A stretch of 53,287 bases of DNA from an uncultured Gammaproteobacteria bacterium. Its GTDB lineage: Bacteria > Pseudomonadota > Gammaproteobacteria > Pseudomonadales > Halieaceae. Shown here in pieces: positions 34,486-43,796 of this stretch. The notes below the pieces were generated by a model. The model ran no database searches. It saw only the letters and a list, made by a program, of their open reading frames with translations, and was not told where the DNA came from. The position numbers were made by a program, and so were the translations under genes. Each line of letters starts with the position of its first letter. Within the stretch, counting starts at the first letter, position 1. Location of the stretch: the NCBI GenBank assembly GCA_902519405.1, contig CABYJX010000009.1:1-53287 (forward strand), in the 5' to 3' direction.

Positions 34486-37200
34486 ATGATAAGTGAATTG
34501 CTCAAAAAAGTTTTTGGCACCCGAAATAATCGCGAGCTAAAAAGGCTAGGAGGATTAGTAAATATAATCAATCAACTAGAGGATTCTATTACAGATTTGT
34601 CAAATAAAGATTTGGCCGCAAAAACATCGGAGTTTCGAGAGAGACTTCTATCGGGAGAAGATCTTGAGAATATTCTTCCAGAAGCATTTGCTGTGGTCAG
34701 GGAGGTAAGTAATAGAACTTTAGGCCTTCGTCATTTCGATGTACAGCTCATGGGTGGAATTGGACTTTATGAGGGAAATATAGCAGAAATGCGCACCGGT
34801 GAGGGGAAGACATTAATGTCGACTCTTCCGGCTTACTTAAAGGCGTTAAACGGTAACAGTGTTCATATCGTTACCGTAAACGATTATTTAGCACAGAGGG
34901 ATGCGTCTTGGATGAATCCTATCTATGATTTCCTTGGTATATCGGTTGGAGTAATAACATCGGGGCAGTCAGAAAGCGAAAAACGTGCCGCATATCAAGC
35001 TGATATAATTTACGGCACTAACAATGAGTTTGGTTTCGATTATCTTCGAGATAATATGGCGTTTTCCATTCTGGACAAGTTTCAGAGTGATCTTTCATTC
35101 GCAATCATAGATGAAGTAGATTCCATACTGATCGACGAGGCTCGCACGCCGTTAGTCATATCTGGTGCATCAGAAGGAAGCTCAGATTTATATAAAAGTA
35201 TCGATCGGCTAATGCCAAAATTACGGAAGCAGACTGAAAATGATGTTGATGGCCATTTCACAGTTGATGAGAAGCTACGTCAAATTGAACTCACCGAAAG
35301 TGGTCATGAGCTCACAGAGGATTTGCTCATAGCCGAAAAACTATTAGAACAAGGCGAGAGTCTTTACGCCCCAACAAATCTTAATCTATTACACCACGTG
35401 CATTCAGCTTTGAGAGCGCATAATCTATTTACTAAAGACATTGAGTATATAATTAATGATGGAAGAGTAGTTTTAATCGATGAACATACTGGCCGTACTA
35501 TGGAAGGGAGGCGTCTTTCTGAAGGTTTACATCAAGCGATAGAGGCGAAAGAAGGCGTTCAAATTCAAAGAGAGAGTCAGACACTCGCTTCCATCACTTT
35601 TCAAAATTACTTTAGACAATATTCTACACTGGCGGGAATGACCGGCACGGCTGACACCGAGGCATTTGAATTTAAGCAAATTTATGGATTGGAAGTTTTA
35701 GTAATACCAACTAATGTACAAATGGTCAGGGAGGATTTGAATGATCTAGTCTTCTTATCGAGAGAGGAAAAATATGATGCAATTATTGCAGATGTTCAAG
35801 AATGTATGTCTAAGCAAGCTCCTGTGCTTGTTGGTACAGCATCTGTAGAGACATCGGAAGAATTATCTTTAAAGTTTAAGGAAAATAGTATTGAGCACAA
35901 AGTATTAAATGCTAAATATCATGCTCAAGAAGCTGAAATTATTGCTCAGGCAGGCCGACCAGGGATGGTGACTATTGCTACTAATATGGCTGGCCGTGGT
36001 ACCGATATTGTACTTGGAGGGAATCTTGAAGCTGAAATCAAGGCTCAAGAAAATAGCTCAGAAAAGGAGTGTGAGGAGCTAAGGCAGGACTGGGAACAAC
36101 GACATAAAAAAGTAGTAGGTGTGGGTGGTTTGCATGTGTTGGGTACCGAGAGACATGAATCGAGACGTATAGATAATCAGTTGAGAGGGAGAGCTGGGCG
36201 TCAAGGTGATCCGGGAGTATCGAGATTTTATCTCTCGTTAGATGATAATTTAATGAGAATCTTTGCTTCTGAAAAGGTTAAAAACTTCATGCAAGCATTA
36301 GGCATGGATAGAGGTGAGGCTATTGAACATAAGCTAGTTACTAATTCTATTGAGAAAGCCCAGAAAAAAGTAGAAGCAAGAAACTTTGATATACGTAAAC
36401 AGTTACTAGAATATGATGATGTTGCGAATGACCAGAGACAGGTCATTTACGAGCAACGTAATAATTTATTAAAAGAGCAAGACATCTCTGACACTATCAA
36501 GCAAATCCGTTTAGATGTAGTAAACCAAGTTATAGATATGTTTATTCCGCCGATGAGCATTGAAGAACAGTGGGATATATCTGGGCTTGAGAGGAAGCTG
36601 GAACAGGAGTTTTCTGTAACTATACCCATTAAACTATGGCTAGATTCCGATGAAAAGCTATATGAAGAAAGCCTAAGAGTTCGTATTTATGATGAAGTAC
36701 AGTTTGCATATGAGTCCAAATGTCAAGATATTGGTGAAGACATATTGAATATTGAAAAGCAAGTGATGCTACAAATACTAGATACATTCTGGAAAGAGCA
36801 TCTTGCGCTAATGGATCAGCTGCGACAAGGTATACATTTAAGAGCGTATGCCCAAAAAAATCCAAAACAAGAATATAAGCGAGAATCCTTCTCACTATTT
36901 GAAGAACTTTTAGAAAATGTGAAATATGAGGTTATAAAGTTTTTGTCAAATATAGAGGTTACTCGAGAAAATGAATCAATTCTGATGGCGAGGCAGCTTA
37001 AGGAAAAAGCCGAGAAAGAAAGTCTAGATTTTCATCATCCTTCAGATTCGAATTTTTCAGCGGATGATTATTTAGAACCAAATGAACACGGTAATATCGG
37101 CACTTTTACGCGGGAACAACCCAAAGTAGGTCGCAACCAACCTTGTCCTTGTGGGAGTGGAAGAAAATATAAGCACTGTTGTGGCTCGCTAGTGAAATAA
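34486..37200 (+). CDS. secA: preprotein translocase ATPase SecA
   Basis: SecA is the motor that drives preproteins through SecYEG. The 904-residue protein is full length. Walker [10 protein letters not shown] has Lys108, the same position as in E. coli; the DEAD-like Walker B is [14 protein letters not shown] near residue 209. [14 protein letters not shown] and [16 protein letters not shown] mark the second nucleotide-binding fold, and [18 protein letters not shown] follows. The C terminus ends in the zinc/SecB-binding [14 protein letters not shown] motif. A start ATG 34486 has no strong Shine-Dalgarno; the 80-base gap before it could hold the secM-like control seen in enterics, but no secM ORF is present. 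Confidence 0.98.
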   Translation: MISELLKKVFGTRNNRELKRLGGLVNIINQLEDSITDLSNKDLAAKTSEFRERLLSGEDLENILPEAFAVVREVSNRTLGLRHFDVQLMGGIGLYEGNIAEMRTGEGKTLMSTLPAYLKALNGNSVHIVTVNDYLAQRDASWMNPIYDFLGISVGVITSGQSESEKRAAYQADIIYGTNNEFGFDYLRDNMAFSILDKFQSDLSFAIIDEVDSILIDEARTPLVISGASEGSSDLYKSIDRLMPKLRKQTENDVDGHFTVDEKLRQIELTESGHELTEDLLIAEKLLEQGESLYAPTNLNLLHHVHSALRAHNLFTKDIEYIINDGRVVLIDEHTGRTMEGRRLSEGLHQAIEAKEGVQIQRESQTLASITFQNYFRQYSTLAGMTGTADTEAFEFKQIYGLEVLVIPTNVQMVREDLNDLVFLSREEKYDAIIADVQECMSKQAPVLVGTASVETSEELSLKFKENSIEHKVLNAKYHAQEAEIIAQAGRPGMVTIATNMAGRGTDIVLGGNLEAEIKAQENSSEKECEELRQDWEQRHKKVVGVGGLHVLGTERHESRRIDNQLRGRAGRQGDPGVSRFYLSLDDNLMRIFASEKVKNFMQALGMDRGEAIEHKLVTNSIEKAQKKVEARNFDIRKQLLEYDDVANDQRQVIYEQRNNLLKEQDISDTIKQIRLDVVNQVIDMFIPPMSIEEQWDISGLERKLEQEFSVTIPIKLWLDSDEKLYEESLRVRIYDEVQFAYESKCQDIGEDILNIEKQVMLQILDTFWKEHLALMDQLRQGIHLRAYAQKNPKQEYKRESFSLFEELLENVKYEVIKFLSNIEVTRENESILMARQLKEKAEKESLDFHHPSDSNFSADDYLEPNEHGNIGTFTREQPKVGRNQPCPCGSGRKYKHCCGSLVK

Positions 37201-37230
37201 TAGTTTTGTTCCAAATAACTGGAGATAACA

Positions 37231-38436
37231 TTGCTTGACTTATTTGCTATAGATGGGCTTCGTTTGGCTGCTGTTGCGTCAGGTATTAAGAAAGGTAGAG
37301 ATGCAGATTTAGCTTTGATAGAGGTAGTCCCGGGTACTAACTGTGCTGCCGTGTTTACAAAAAATTTATTTAGTGCAGCGCCAGTCCAAGTTGCTAAGCG
37401 ACATATAAGACTTTGTAACCATAATCCAAGAGCTCTTCTTATAAATAGTGGGAATGCTAACGCTGGGAATGGCAAACAAGGGTATCTAGACGCTATACAT
37501 TGCGTCAAAAAATTAGCGGATTATTTAGGTTATAAAACTGAAGAAATATTACCTTTTTCGACAGGAGTAATCGGGGAACCCCTCCCAGTGAATAAAATAG
37601 AGAATTCACTTAATCAGCTAGTAGATAAGTTAGACGAGAATTCTTGGGATAAGGTTGCACAGGCAATAATGACCACAGATACACGTATAAAGGGCTCTTC
37701 TAAGGAGATATTTTTTGGTGAGCATCGTGCCGTGCTTACTGGTATAGCTAAAGGAGCGGGAATGATTCGCCCTAATATGGCGACAACGTTAATTTTTATA
37801 GGCACGAATTTAAATATTACTTTCGATCTCCTGCAGTACTTACTAGAAATGGCAGTAGAGCAATCATTTCACAGGATTACCATAGATGGAGACACTTCAA
37901 CGAATGATGCGTGTACTTTATTGGCTACAGGATCTACGTCATTGCCTGTTATAGGAGATAAAAATAGTCGGGAAGCGGAAATATTTTATTCAGCGCTAGA
38001 GGAAGTATGTATTGATCTTGCTCAAAAATTAGTCAGGGACGCTGAAGGAGCAACAAAATTTATTTCCATAGTGGTTGAGGAAGGGGGGAGCGAACAAGAC
38101 TGTCTTGATATTGCTTTTACAATCGCGCATTCACCATTAGTAAAAACAGCAATTTTTGCCTCTGATCCTAACTGGGGAAGACTTCTCGCAGCTATTGGTC
38201 GAGCAAATGTAGATACTCTGGATGTCAATAAAATATCTATCCTAATTAATTCTGAATTAGTAGTAGAATGTGGTGCCAGAGCCGCTAGTTATCGCGAAGA
38301 AGCTGGGCTTGCTGCAATGAGTTCCGATGAAATTGTGATACGAGTTATTCTTGGTTCAGGTAAGTTCACTACGACCATTTGGACTAGCGACCTTTCCCAC
38401 GAGTATGTGGATATAAATACAAATTATAGAACTTAG
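37231..38436 (+). CDS. argJ: bifunctional ornithine acetyltransferase / N-acetylglutamate synthase ArgJ
   Basis: ArgJ recycles the acetyl group from N-acetylornithine to glutamate in arginine synthesis; it is made as a precursor that cleaves itself into two chains. The 401-residue frame starts at a TTG (37231) with GGAG six bases upstream. The autoproteolysis site lies in NMATTLIF: cleavage should occur between Ala184 and Thr185, the new N-terminal nucleophile. FSTGVIGEPLP near residue 110 and TIDGDTSTND near 215 are also family motifs. ArgJ after secA is a conserved Pseudomonas-type pairing. The stop is separated by 49 bases from convergent coaE. Confidence 0.95.
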   Translation: MLDLFAIDGLRLAAVASGIKKGRDADLALIEVVPGTNCAAVFTKNLFSAAPVQVAKRHIRLCNHNPRALLINSGNANAGNGKQGYLDAIHCVKKLADYLGYKTEEILPFSTGVIGEPLPVNKIENSLNQLVDKLDENSWDKVAQAIMTTDTRIKGSSKEIFFGEHRAVLTGIAKGAGMIRPNMATTLIFIGTNLNITFDLLQYLLEMAVEQSFHRITIDGDTSTNDACTLLATGSTSLPVIGDKNSREAEIFYSALEEVCIDLAQKLVRDAEGATKFISIVVEEGGSEQDCLDIAFTIAHSPLVKTAIFASDPNWGRLLAAIGRANVDTLDVNKISILINSELVVECGARAASYREEAGLAAMSSDEIVIRVILGSGKFTTTIWTSDLSHEYVDINTNYRT

Positions 38437-38485
38437 AAAAGTTGTTCACGCATTCTCGCTCTGAGTGATCAAATCGAATCTTTGT

Positions 38486-39106
38486 CTAGTATTTATTTTT
38501 CCTCTCACGATTTTTTGCTTCCTTAATTAGCTCGTGGTGCAGCTTCTTGATCTCTTTTTTAAGTCTCTCGAGCGAATAACTATTGTCTACGACTATATCT
38601 GCTCTTGATAAGCGCTCCTCTCGTTCAAGTTGCGAACCAATAATCTTTTTTACTAGCTGTGGACTATTCTGGTCGCGCAGAATGGTTCTCTCAATTTGAA
38701 GATTTTCAGAAATATCTATGACAACGATTAGATCAACGAGAGCCCTCTGTCTTGACTCTAACAGCAACGCTGAGGAGAGAACAATATATGCAGAATTGGC
38801 GGATTTTATCTGTGCTTTAATTTCAGTATCGATTAGAGGATGAGTTAATCTCTCTAACCAGAGTCTTTCCTCCTTTTCGGAAAAAACTATGACTCTTAGT
38901 TTTGCACGATCTAACCTACCATCAGGCAATAAGATGTCTCTTCCGAACCGATTGACAATTTTTTCAAGCGCTAATTTTCCTGGCTCTACAATTTCTCTGG
39001 CTATGATATCTGCATCTATAATATCGACATTTAGCTGTTTTAATTGGTCCGTAACAGAGGATTTGCCACATCCAATTCCACCAGTAATTCCAACAATCAT
39101 TTTCAC
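38486..39106 (-). CDS. coaE: dephospho-CoA kinase CoaE
   Basis: CoaE phosphorylates dephospho-CoA at the ribose 3' position, the last step of CoA synthesis. The 206-residue protein starts at a GTG overlapping the pilD TGA (four bases); the ATG two codons later is an alternative. Walker A GGIGCGKS is at residues 9-16, followed by IIDADIIAREIVEPG near 30-45 and the lid-like RDQNSPQLVKKIIGSQL. The coaE-pilD association is conserved, but zapD (yacF) and yacG, which usually follow coaE, are absent here. Confidence 0.95.
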   Translation of the reverse strand: MKMIVGITGGIGCGKSSVTDQLKQLNVDIIDADIIAREIVEPGKLALEKIVNRFGRDILLPDGRLDRAKLRVIVFSEKEERLWLERLTHPLIDTEIKAQIKSANSAYIVLSSALLLESRQRALVDLIVVIDISENLQIERTILRDQNSPQLVKKIIGSQLEREERLSRADIVVDNSYSLERLKKEIKKLHHELIKEAKNRERKNKY

Positions 39107-39966
39107 CAGTAGATTGAAAAAGAAGATATATAAAAGTTATCTTTTGCTCTCATAGATAAGATAACAAAGCCTGCCAGTGCTAAATACGGTCCGAAAGGTA
39201 TTGGGATATCTTTTTTATGACCAGCGAAAAGTATTTGAAAAATACCCATGACAGCTCCCGTAACTGAGGATAAGAGAATAATCATTGGTAAAGACTCCCA
39301 CCCTAACCAGGCTCCCAAAGCCGCTAGTAGTTTAAAATCACCAAATCCCATACCCTCTTTTCCTGTTAAAAATTTAAAGATCCAGTAAGTGCCCCACAGC
39401 ACTCCATATCCTAGTATAGCGCCGATTAGAGCACTCTTTAGTGGAACAAAAAGAGAATTAATATTTACCACCAGGCCCAACCATAATAGAGGAAAAGTAA
39501 TATCATCTGGCAGTAATTGGTGATCTATATCAATCAAGCTCAATATTATAAGTGACCAGACTAGGACTAGCGCTCCTAACAATTCCCAGCTTAAACCAAA
39601 AAAATATCCTAAATATATTGTGCATAATGCAGTAAGCGATTCGACGCATGGATACCGCCAGTGAATGTCCTCAGCACAATTTGAGCATTTTCCTCTAAGG
39701 AGGATATAACTGAATACTGGTATATTTTCCCACGGCCTTATAGCGAACTTACATTTCGGACAATGAGAATTTGGACGAGATAGGGAAAGCTCTATTGACT
39801 CCTTAGGTGTCTCTCCTAGAAAAGTTAAGCAGTCTCTTCGCCACTGATCCTTTAATATTATTGGTAATCTATAGGCTACAACATTTAAAAAGCTACCTAT
39901 TATTAGACCTAATAACGCAAGACAAGAAAAGAAAAAAATTGGTGAATGCAACAATACTTCGATCAT
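39103..39966 (-). CDS. pilD: type IV prepilin peptidase / N-methyltransferase PilD
   Basis: PilD cleaves prepilins after the glycine of the leader and methylates the new N-terminal Phe, at the inner membrane. From the ATG at 39966 the protein has 287 residues; a TTG at 39978 would add four, and neither has a clear Shine-Dalgarno. It has the four-cysteine zinc-like motif of the methylase domain (CPKCKFAI ... CSNC) and the two aspartate motifs of the aspartyl protease: LIDIDHQLLPDDI and GMGFGDFKLLAALGAWLG. About seven transmembrane helices are visible. It lies between pilC and coaE in one minus-strand operon. Confidence 0.95.
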   Translation of the reverse strand: MIEVLLHSPIFFFSCLALLGLIIGSFLNVVAYRLPIILKDQWRRDCLTFLGETPKESIELSLSRPNSHCPKCKFAIRPWENIPVFSYILLRGKCSNCAEDIHWRYPCVESLTALCTIYLGYFFGLSWELLGALVLVWSLIILSLIDIDHQLLPDDITFPLLWLGLVVNINSLFVPLKSALIGAILGYGVLWGTYWIFKFLTGKEGMGFGDFKLLAALGAWLGWESLPMIILLSSVTGAVMGIFQILFAGHKKDIPIPFGPYLALAGFVILSMRAKDNFYISSFSIYW

Positions 39967-39993
39967 ATAGTTTGCCAAATGGGTTTAGCAGTA

Positions 39994-41223
39994 TTATATC
40001 ACTGAGCCTAGTAAGAAGATCGGTAAATACATCGCTACCATTAGCCCCCCAATCAAAACACCTAGGATGGCCATAATCAAAGGCTCCAGTAAAGAGCTCA
40101 AATTTTCTACTGCGTCATCAACTGCATCTTCATAGTGGTTGGCTACCTTTCCCAGCATATCATCTAATGTACCAGATTCTTCACCGACAGCGACCATCTG
40201 CATTAGAACATTTGGGAAGATACCGGTATATTTTAAAGACTGGCTCAACGAAGAGCCGGACGCTATTTTCTCTCTCACATTTCCAATCGCTTCCGAGTAA
40301 ATATGATTTCCTACCGCCCCTGCGGTAGATTCAAGTGCATCGACAAGAGGTACTCCTGCTGAACATGTGGTAGACAAAGTTCTGGAGAATCGCGCGATTA
40401 TCGCATCACGTAAGATAGCACCTATGATGGGAAGTTTTAGGATTGATCTATCAAAAAATTTAGAAAACGTTTTCGATTTCTTCTTTGCTATTGAGAAGGT
40501 GTAGATGAGTACAGAGAGCCCTACAGTGAAGACTAGCCACCAGTTCTGTGTAAAGTTGGATAGATCTAGTACTAATCTGGTATATAAGGGAAGATCAGCA
40601 CCGAAGTTTTTAAATGTGGCAGCAAACTGTGGTACTACCTTAATAAGTAGAATAGCTGTTACTATAATTGCTACAAATACTACTGCACTAGGATATGTTA
40701 ATGCTTTTCGGATTTTTGACTTTAGTTTTTCACTCTTTTCTTTATAAGTAGCAATTCGATCAAGCATAGTGTCAAGAGTTCCAGAAGTTTCACCAGAAGA
40801 GACTAATCCGCAGTAAAGTTTGTCAAAGTACTTGGGGTGTTTCGTGAGAGTTAAAGCCAAACTAGATCCAGATGCAACGTCAAAATGTATCTGTCTTATC
40901 ACATCACGCATTTTTTCATTTTCTAGACTTGAGGAAACTATTTCAAAACTTTGCACGAGTGGGACACCTGCTTTAAGCATTGTAGCTAGTTGACGGGAAA
41001 AGATGGCTACATCAGCGGGCTTAATTTTTTTTCGATTACTTATTATAGGTTCTGATTTTCTCCATATTTTATTAGGGGTATTACCCTTTTGCAGTAACAA
41101 GGCTTTTGCCATTCCCCTGCTACTGGCAAAGATCTGCCCTTCTGTATAGAGACCTGATTTGTCAGTGCCGCGCCATTGATAACAATATTCTGATAAGTTG
41201 GGGTTTGATTTTAAATCATTCAT
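39994..41223 (-). CDS. pilC: type IV pilus inner-membrane platform protein PilC
   Basis: PilC is the polytopic platform on which PilB/PilT ATPases act during pilus extension and retraction. The 409-residue protein contains two GspF domains, about residues 70-195 (FSRQLATMLKAGVPLVQSFEI) and 275-400 (FSRTLSTTCSAGVPLVDALE), each followed by membrane helices; GEESGTLDDMLGKVA is a typical motif before the last helices. The start overlaps the pilB TGA by four bases, so pilB-pilC-pilD-coaE form one transcription unit. Confidence 0.95.
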   Translation of the reverse strand: MNDLKSNPNLSEYCYQWRGTDKSGLYTEGQIFASSRGMAKALLLQKGNTPNKIWRKSEPIISNRKKIKPADVAIFSRQLATMLKAGVPLVQSFEIVSSSLENEKMRDVIRQIHFDVASGSSLALTLTKHPKYFDKLYCGLVSSGETSGTLDTMLDRIATYKEKSEKLKSKIRKALTYPSAVVFVAIIVTAILLIKVVPQFAATFKNFGADLPLYTRLVLDLSNFTQNWWLVFTVGLSVLIYTFSIAKKKSKTFSKFFDRSILKLPIIGAILRDAIIARFSRTLSTTCSAGVPLVDALESTAGAVGNHIYSEAIGNVREKIASGSSLSQSLKYTGIFPNVLMQMVAVGEESGTLDDMLGKVANHYEDAVDDAVENLSSLLEPLIMAILGVLIGGLMVAMYLPIFLLGSVI

Positions 41224-42935
41224 TCGATTGTAATTCGATTGACTTCCTCTAGACTAATTAATCCCATGGCCGCTTTGACTAGAGCAGATTGTCTTAGGTC
41301 GTAAAATCCCTCTTTGCGCGCTTGCTCATAAATAGCGATAGAATTAGCGGATTCCATAATTAGCTTGGATATACTAGGGCTAATCCTTAGTACTTCAAAG
41401 ACACCTATCCGACCTTTATAACCATCAGTACAGTTTCTGCAGCCCACAGCTACTTTAATGTTGGCTGAAAAAAGAGCTTCTTCTGTAAACCCGAAGTCTA
41501 AAAGGCTTTTTGTTGGAATCTCTTTGGGACTAACGGAGCAGTCGCTACATAATCGACGAGCTAACCTTTGAGCAATTATTAGATCAACTGAGGTCGCAAG
41601 ATTGTATGAAGGAACGCCCATATTCAATAATCGAGTAATCGTCTCAGCAGCGTTATTTGTATGTAATGTTGATAGTACAAGATGGCCAGTTTGAGCTGCT
41701 TTTATAGCGATTTCAGCAGTTTCTAGATCCCTTATTTCTCCTACCATGATAACGTCTGGATCCTGGCGCAAGAAAGATCGTAATGCTTCCGCGAATCCAA
41801 GCCCCACTTTTTGATTTACGTGTACTTGATTTATACCAGTCATATTTATCTCTACTGGATCTTCAACGGTAGAAATATTTCTCTCCGGTAAATTTAATAT
41901 ATCTAAGCCAGTGTAAAGAGACATGGTTTTTCCGGAGCCTGTGGGACCAGTAACTAAAATCATTCCTTGTGGTCTTGACAGTGCATCTAGATACATTTTT
42001 CTTTGCTGATCCATATAACCCAAAGCGTCTATACCAATTGTCGCATTGGAGGCATCCAATATTCGAAGTACCACTTTTTCTCCATACAGTGTCGGAAGTG
42101 AGTTAACTCGAAAATCTATTTCTCGATTTCCAGCTAAAGTCATTTTTATTCGGCCATCCTGTGGAATTCTGCGCTCAGAAATATCAAGCTTCGCCATTAC
42201 CTTCAATCTAGCTGTCAGACGTGCGGCTAATTTTCTGGGAGGACGCAATGCCTCACGCAGCATTCCATCGGTTCTGAACCTCACACGAAAATCTTTTTCA
42301 TAAGGCTCAAAATGGATATCAGATGCACCTTCTTTAATAGCATCTATAAGAACCTTATTCACAAAACGAACTATAGGCGCCTCATCGATCGCGGAGTTTT
42401 CCTTGTCAATTTCCGTGGTAGCATCAGAAAAAGCCAGCTCGTCAAGTTCAGCCTGCTCTATTTCGCCCAGATCAATTCCGACATTATCATTAATTTTGAG
42501 CCAATCATTAATTATATGATCTAATTTTTTAAAGGGAAGAAGGACAGCTTCGGTACGAATATCCGTATGAAACTTAATATCATTGAGAGCGTTTAGATTT
42601 GTTGGGTCAGCGATCGCCACGCAAATTTTGTCATCTATAAGGGATAGCGGTAATACTCGATGCCGCTTGACTAATTCCTGGTCTACCAAGTTGTTAGGTA
42701 TAGAATCTAAGTGGAGGTTTTCTAAATCAAATAATGGGATTCCGAAAGCAGTCGACGCTTTTTGAGCAATTAATTCATCATTAAGTCCCATCTCCTCAAT
42801 AAGGTATCTAACTAGGGCACCTCGTTGTCCAAGTGTGGCGATACTAGCATCGTGGGCCTCTTCTTTAGTAATAACACCATCAAGTACTAACTTCCTAATC
42901 AAGGCATTCAATGGAGTCTTGGCAATTTCATTCAT
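41220..42935 (-). CDS. pilB: type IV pilus assembly ATPase PilB
   Basis: PilB is the hexameric ATPase powering pilus polymerisation. I start it at the ATG 42935 (residues MNEIAKTPLNALIRKLVL), giving 571 residues, the usual size; the frame is open to 43040 but those 35 residues are not conserved-looking. It has an N-terminal GspE-N domain (FGIPLFDLENL), Walker A GPTGSGKT near residue 330, the Asp box GSGKT-distal VEDPVE, the Walker B-like DPDVIMVGEIRD and the His box TGHLVLSTLHTNNA. A tetracysteine zinc motif (CSDC ... CRNC) lies near residue 465-505, as in active PilB. Confidence 0.96.
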   Translation of the reverse strand: MNEIAKTPLNALIRKLVLDGVITKEEAHDASIATLGQRGALVRYLIEEMGLNDELIAQKASTAFGIPLFDLENLHLDSIPNNLVDQELVKRHRVLPLSLIDDKICVAIADPTNLNALNDIKFHTDIRTEAVLLPFKKLDHIINDWLKINDNVGIDLGEIEQAELDELAFSDATTEIDKENSAIDEAPIVRFVNKVLIDAIKEGASDIHFEPYEKDFRVRFRTDGMLREALRPPRKLAARLTARLKVMAKLDISERRIPQDGRIKMTLAGNREIDFRVNSLPTLYGEKVVLRILDASNATIGIDALGYMDQQRKMYLDALSRPQGMILVTGPTGSGKTMSLYTGLDILNLPERNISTVEDPVEINMTGINQVHVNQKVGLGFAEALRSFLRQDPDVIMVGEIRDLETAEIAIKAAQTGHLVLSTLHTNNAAETITRLLNMGVPSYNLATSVDLIIAQRLARRLCSDCSVSPKEIPTKSLLDFGFTEEALFSANIKVAVGCRNCTDGYKGRIGVFEVLRISPSISKLIMESANSIAIYEQARKEGFYDLRQSALVKAAMGLISLEEVNRITIE

Positions 42936-43070
42936 ACACTCTAAACCTAAGCTAAGGAAATATGTAACATTTCGATCATTTACCCCGCATTCTAGAGTTG
43001 GATTAAAATATAGCCCATTAGAATTGCTCAAAAAGTACAAGTTTTATGGAAAGTAGGATGGTATAAGCTC

Positions 43071-43087
43071 AGTTTTTATAAAAAACT
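43071..43087. repeat. AT-rich palindrome between pilB and pilA
   Basis: AGTTTTTATAAAAAACT is nearly perfectly self-complementary and lies in the 289-base gap between the pilB start (42935) and the divergent pilA start (43225). It could end or regulate transcription on either strand. Elsewhere in this gap I see only weak -10-like hexamers (TAAGAT at 43160-43165) and the pilA Shine-Dalgarno. Confidence 0.35.
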
Positions 43088-43224
43088 CAAGATTTCTCAA
43101 GAAAAAGCCTGACAGGAGAAAAATCACTGGCACCATTTAGTTCTGTACTCGATCTTTCTTAAGATATGGTCGTTACAAGTAAGGGAGATTGTTAAAAATT
43201 ATTAACTAAATGAGGATTGACTTG

Positions 43225-43668
43225 ATGAATACCAGCGTAATTCAACGAGGTTTTACACTGATAGAGCTGATGATTGTGATTGCAATTGTTGGAATTTTAT
43301 CCGCTTTAGCGCTTCCTGCATACCAGGATTATACCGTGAGAGCGCGTATGGGCGAGGTTTTAGCCTATGCGGCAGAGGGCAAGGCATCAATTTCCGAATA
43401 TGCATCGTCACATGCTTCTGTACCTACGACAAGTGAAAGTGCTGGAATAGATACTGATGGTAATGGCAGCTATGTGGCGTCAGCGGCGGTGACAGCAGAT
43501 GGAAAATATCAGATCACACTAGCGGCCAATGGAGAGTTAGGTGATGCATCTGGGGATATCTTGGAGATGTCTCCCACTAGAAATAGTAATGGGAGTGTCT
43601 CTTGGATCTGCGGTGGTGGTGGGACTACCATACCTAGTAAGCTGCTACCCAGCAGCTGCAGAGGGTAG
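43225..43668 (+). CDS. pilA: major type IV pilin PilA
   Basis: PilA is the major subunit of the type IV pilus. The ATG 43225 has TGAGGA eight bases upstream and gives 147 residues; an in-frame ATG at 43210 lies upstream of that site. The class III leader MNTSVIQRG is cut by PilD before Phe10, exposing the mature N terminus FTLIELMIVIAIVGILSALA with the key Glu at mature position 5. The globular domain ends with a disulfide-type loop, WICGGGG to LPSSCRG, as in Acinetobacter/Pseudomonas-like pilins. It is divergent from pilB, and its 3' end lies within a 30-bp tandem duplication. A strong terminator follows. Confidence 0.96.
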   Translation: MNTSVIQRGFTLIELMIVIAIVGILSALALPAYQDYTVRARMGEVLAYAAEGKASISEYASSHASVPTTSESAGIDTDGNGSYVASAAVTADGKYQITLAANGELGDASGDILEMSPTRNSNGSVSWICGGGGTTIPSKLLPSSCRG

Positions 43669-43708
43669 GACTCACATACCAGCAGCTGCAGAGGGTAGGA
43701 CTCACATA
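43649..43708 (+). repeat. 30-bp perfect tandem duplication across the pilA stop codon
   Basis: Two identical, directly adjacent 30-base units (43649-43678 and 43679-43708). Each begins CCAGCAGCTGCAGAGGG and includes the codons SSCRG and the stop TAG plus ten bases after it. Because 30 is a multiple of three, the second copy would recreate SSCRG-stop in the same frame after the real stop. The unit contains GCAGCTGC, and the upstream GCTGCT (43641-43646) can pair with AGCAGC (43651-43656). No mobile element flanks it, which suggests slippage or recombination. Confidence 0.97.
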
Positions 43709-43720
43709 TTTAGTGTTAGC

Positions 43721-43765
43721 TACATGGCCCTAAGGATATTGCTAGGGTCATGTAATCACCTTTTT
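43721..43765 (+). terminator. Rho-independent terminator after pilA
   Basis: Twelve-base arms TACATGGCCCTA (43721-43732) and TAGGGTCATGTA (43743-43754) pair with one G-U wobble around a ten-base loop, followed six bases later by a TTTTT run (43761-43765). It sits about 50 bases after the pilA stop and separates pilA from the convergent malate synthase gene. Confidence 0.7.
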
Positions 43766-43796
43766 CGGAACTTCAGTGGAACTGTACTGGATCAAA

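Noticed and set aside
43128-43133. TGGCAC resembling the -24 box of a sigma-54 promoter before pilA
   Set aside because: The matching -12 element (TTGC at the right distance) is absent; the bases there read AGTTCT. Pilin genes often use sigma-54, but the sequence does not support it here.
43649-43708. Possible start of a CRISPR array or an IS target duplication
   Set aside because: Only two directly adjacent units with no spacer and no cas genes; no inverted terminal repeats or transposase next to it. It is a simple tandem duplication.
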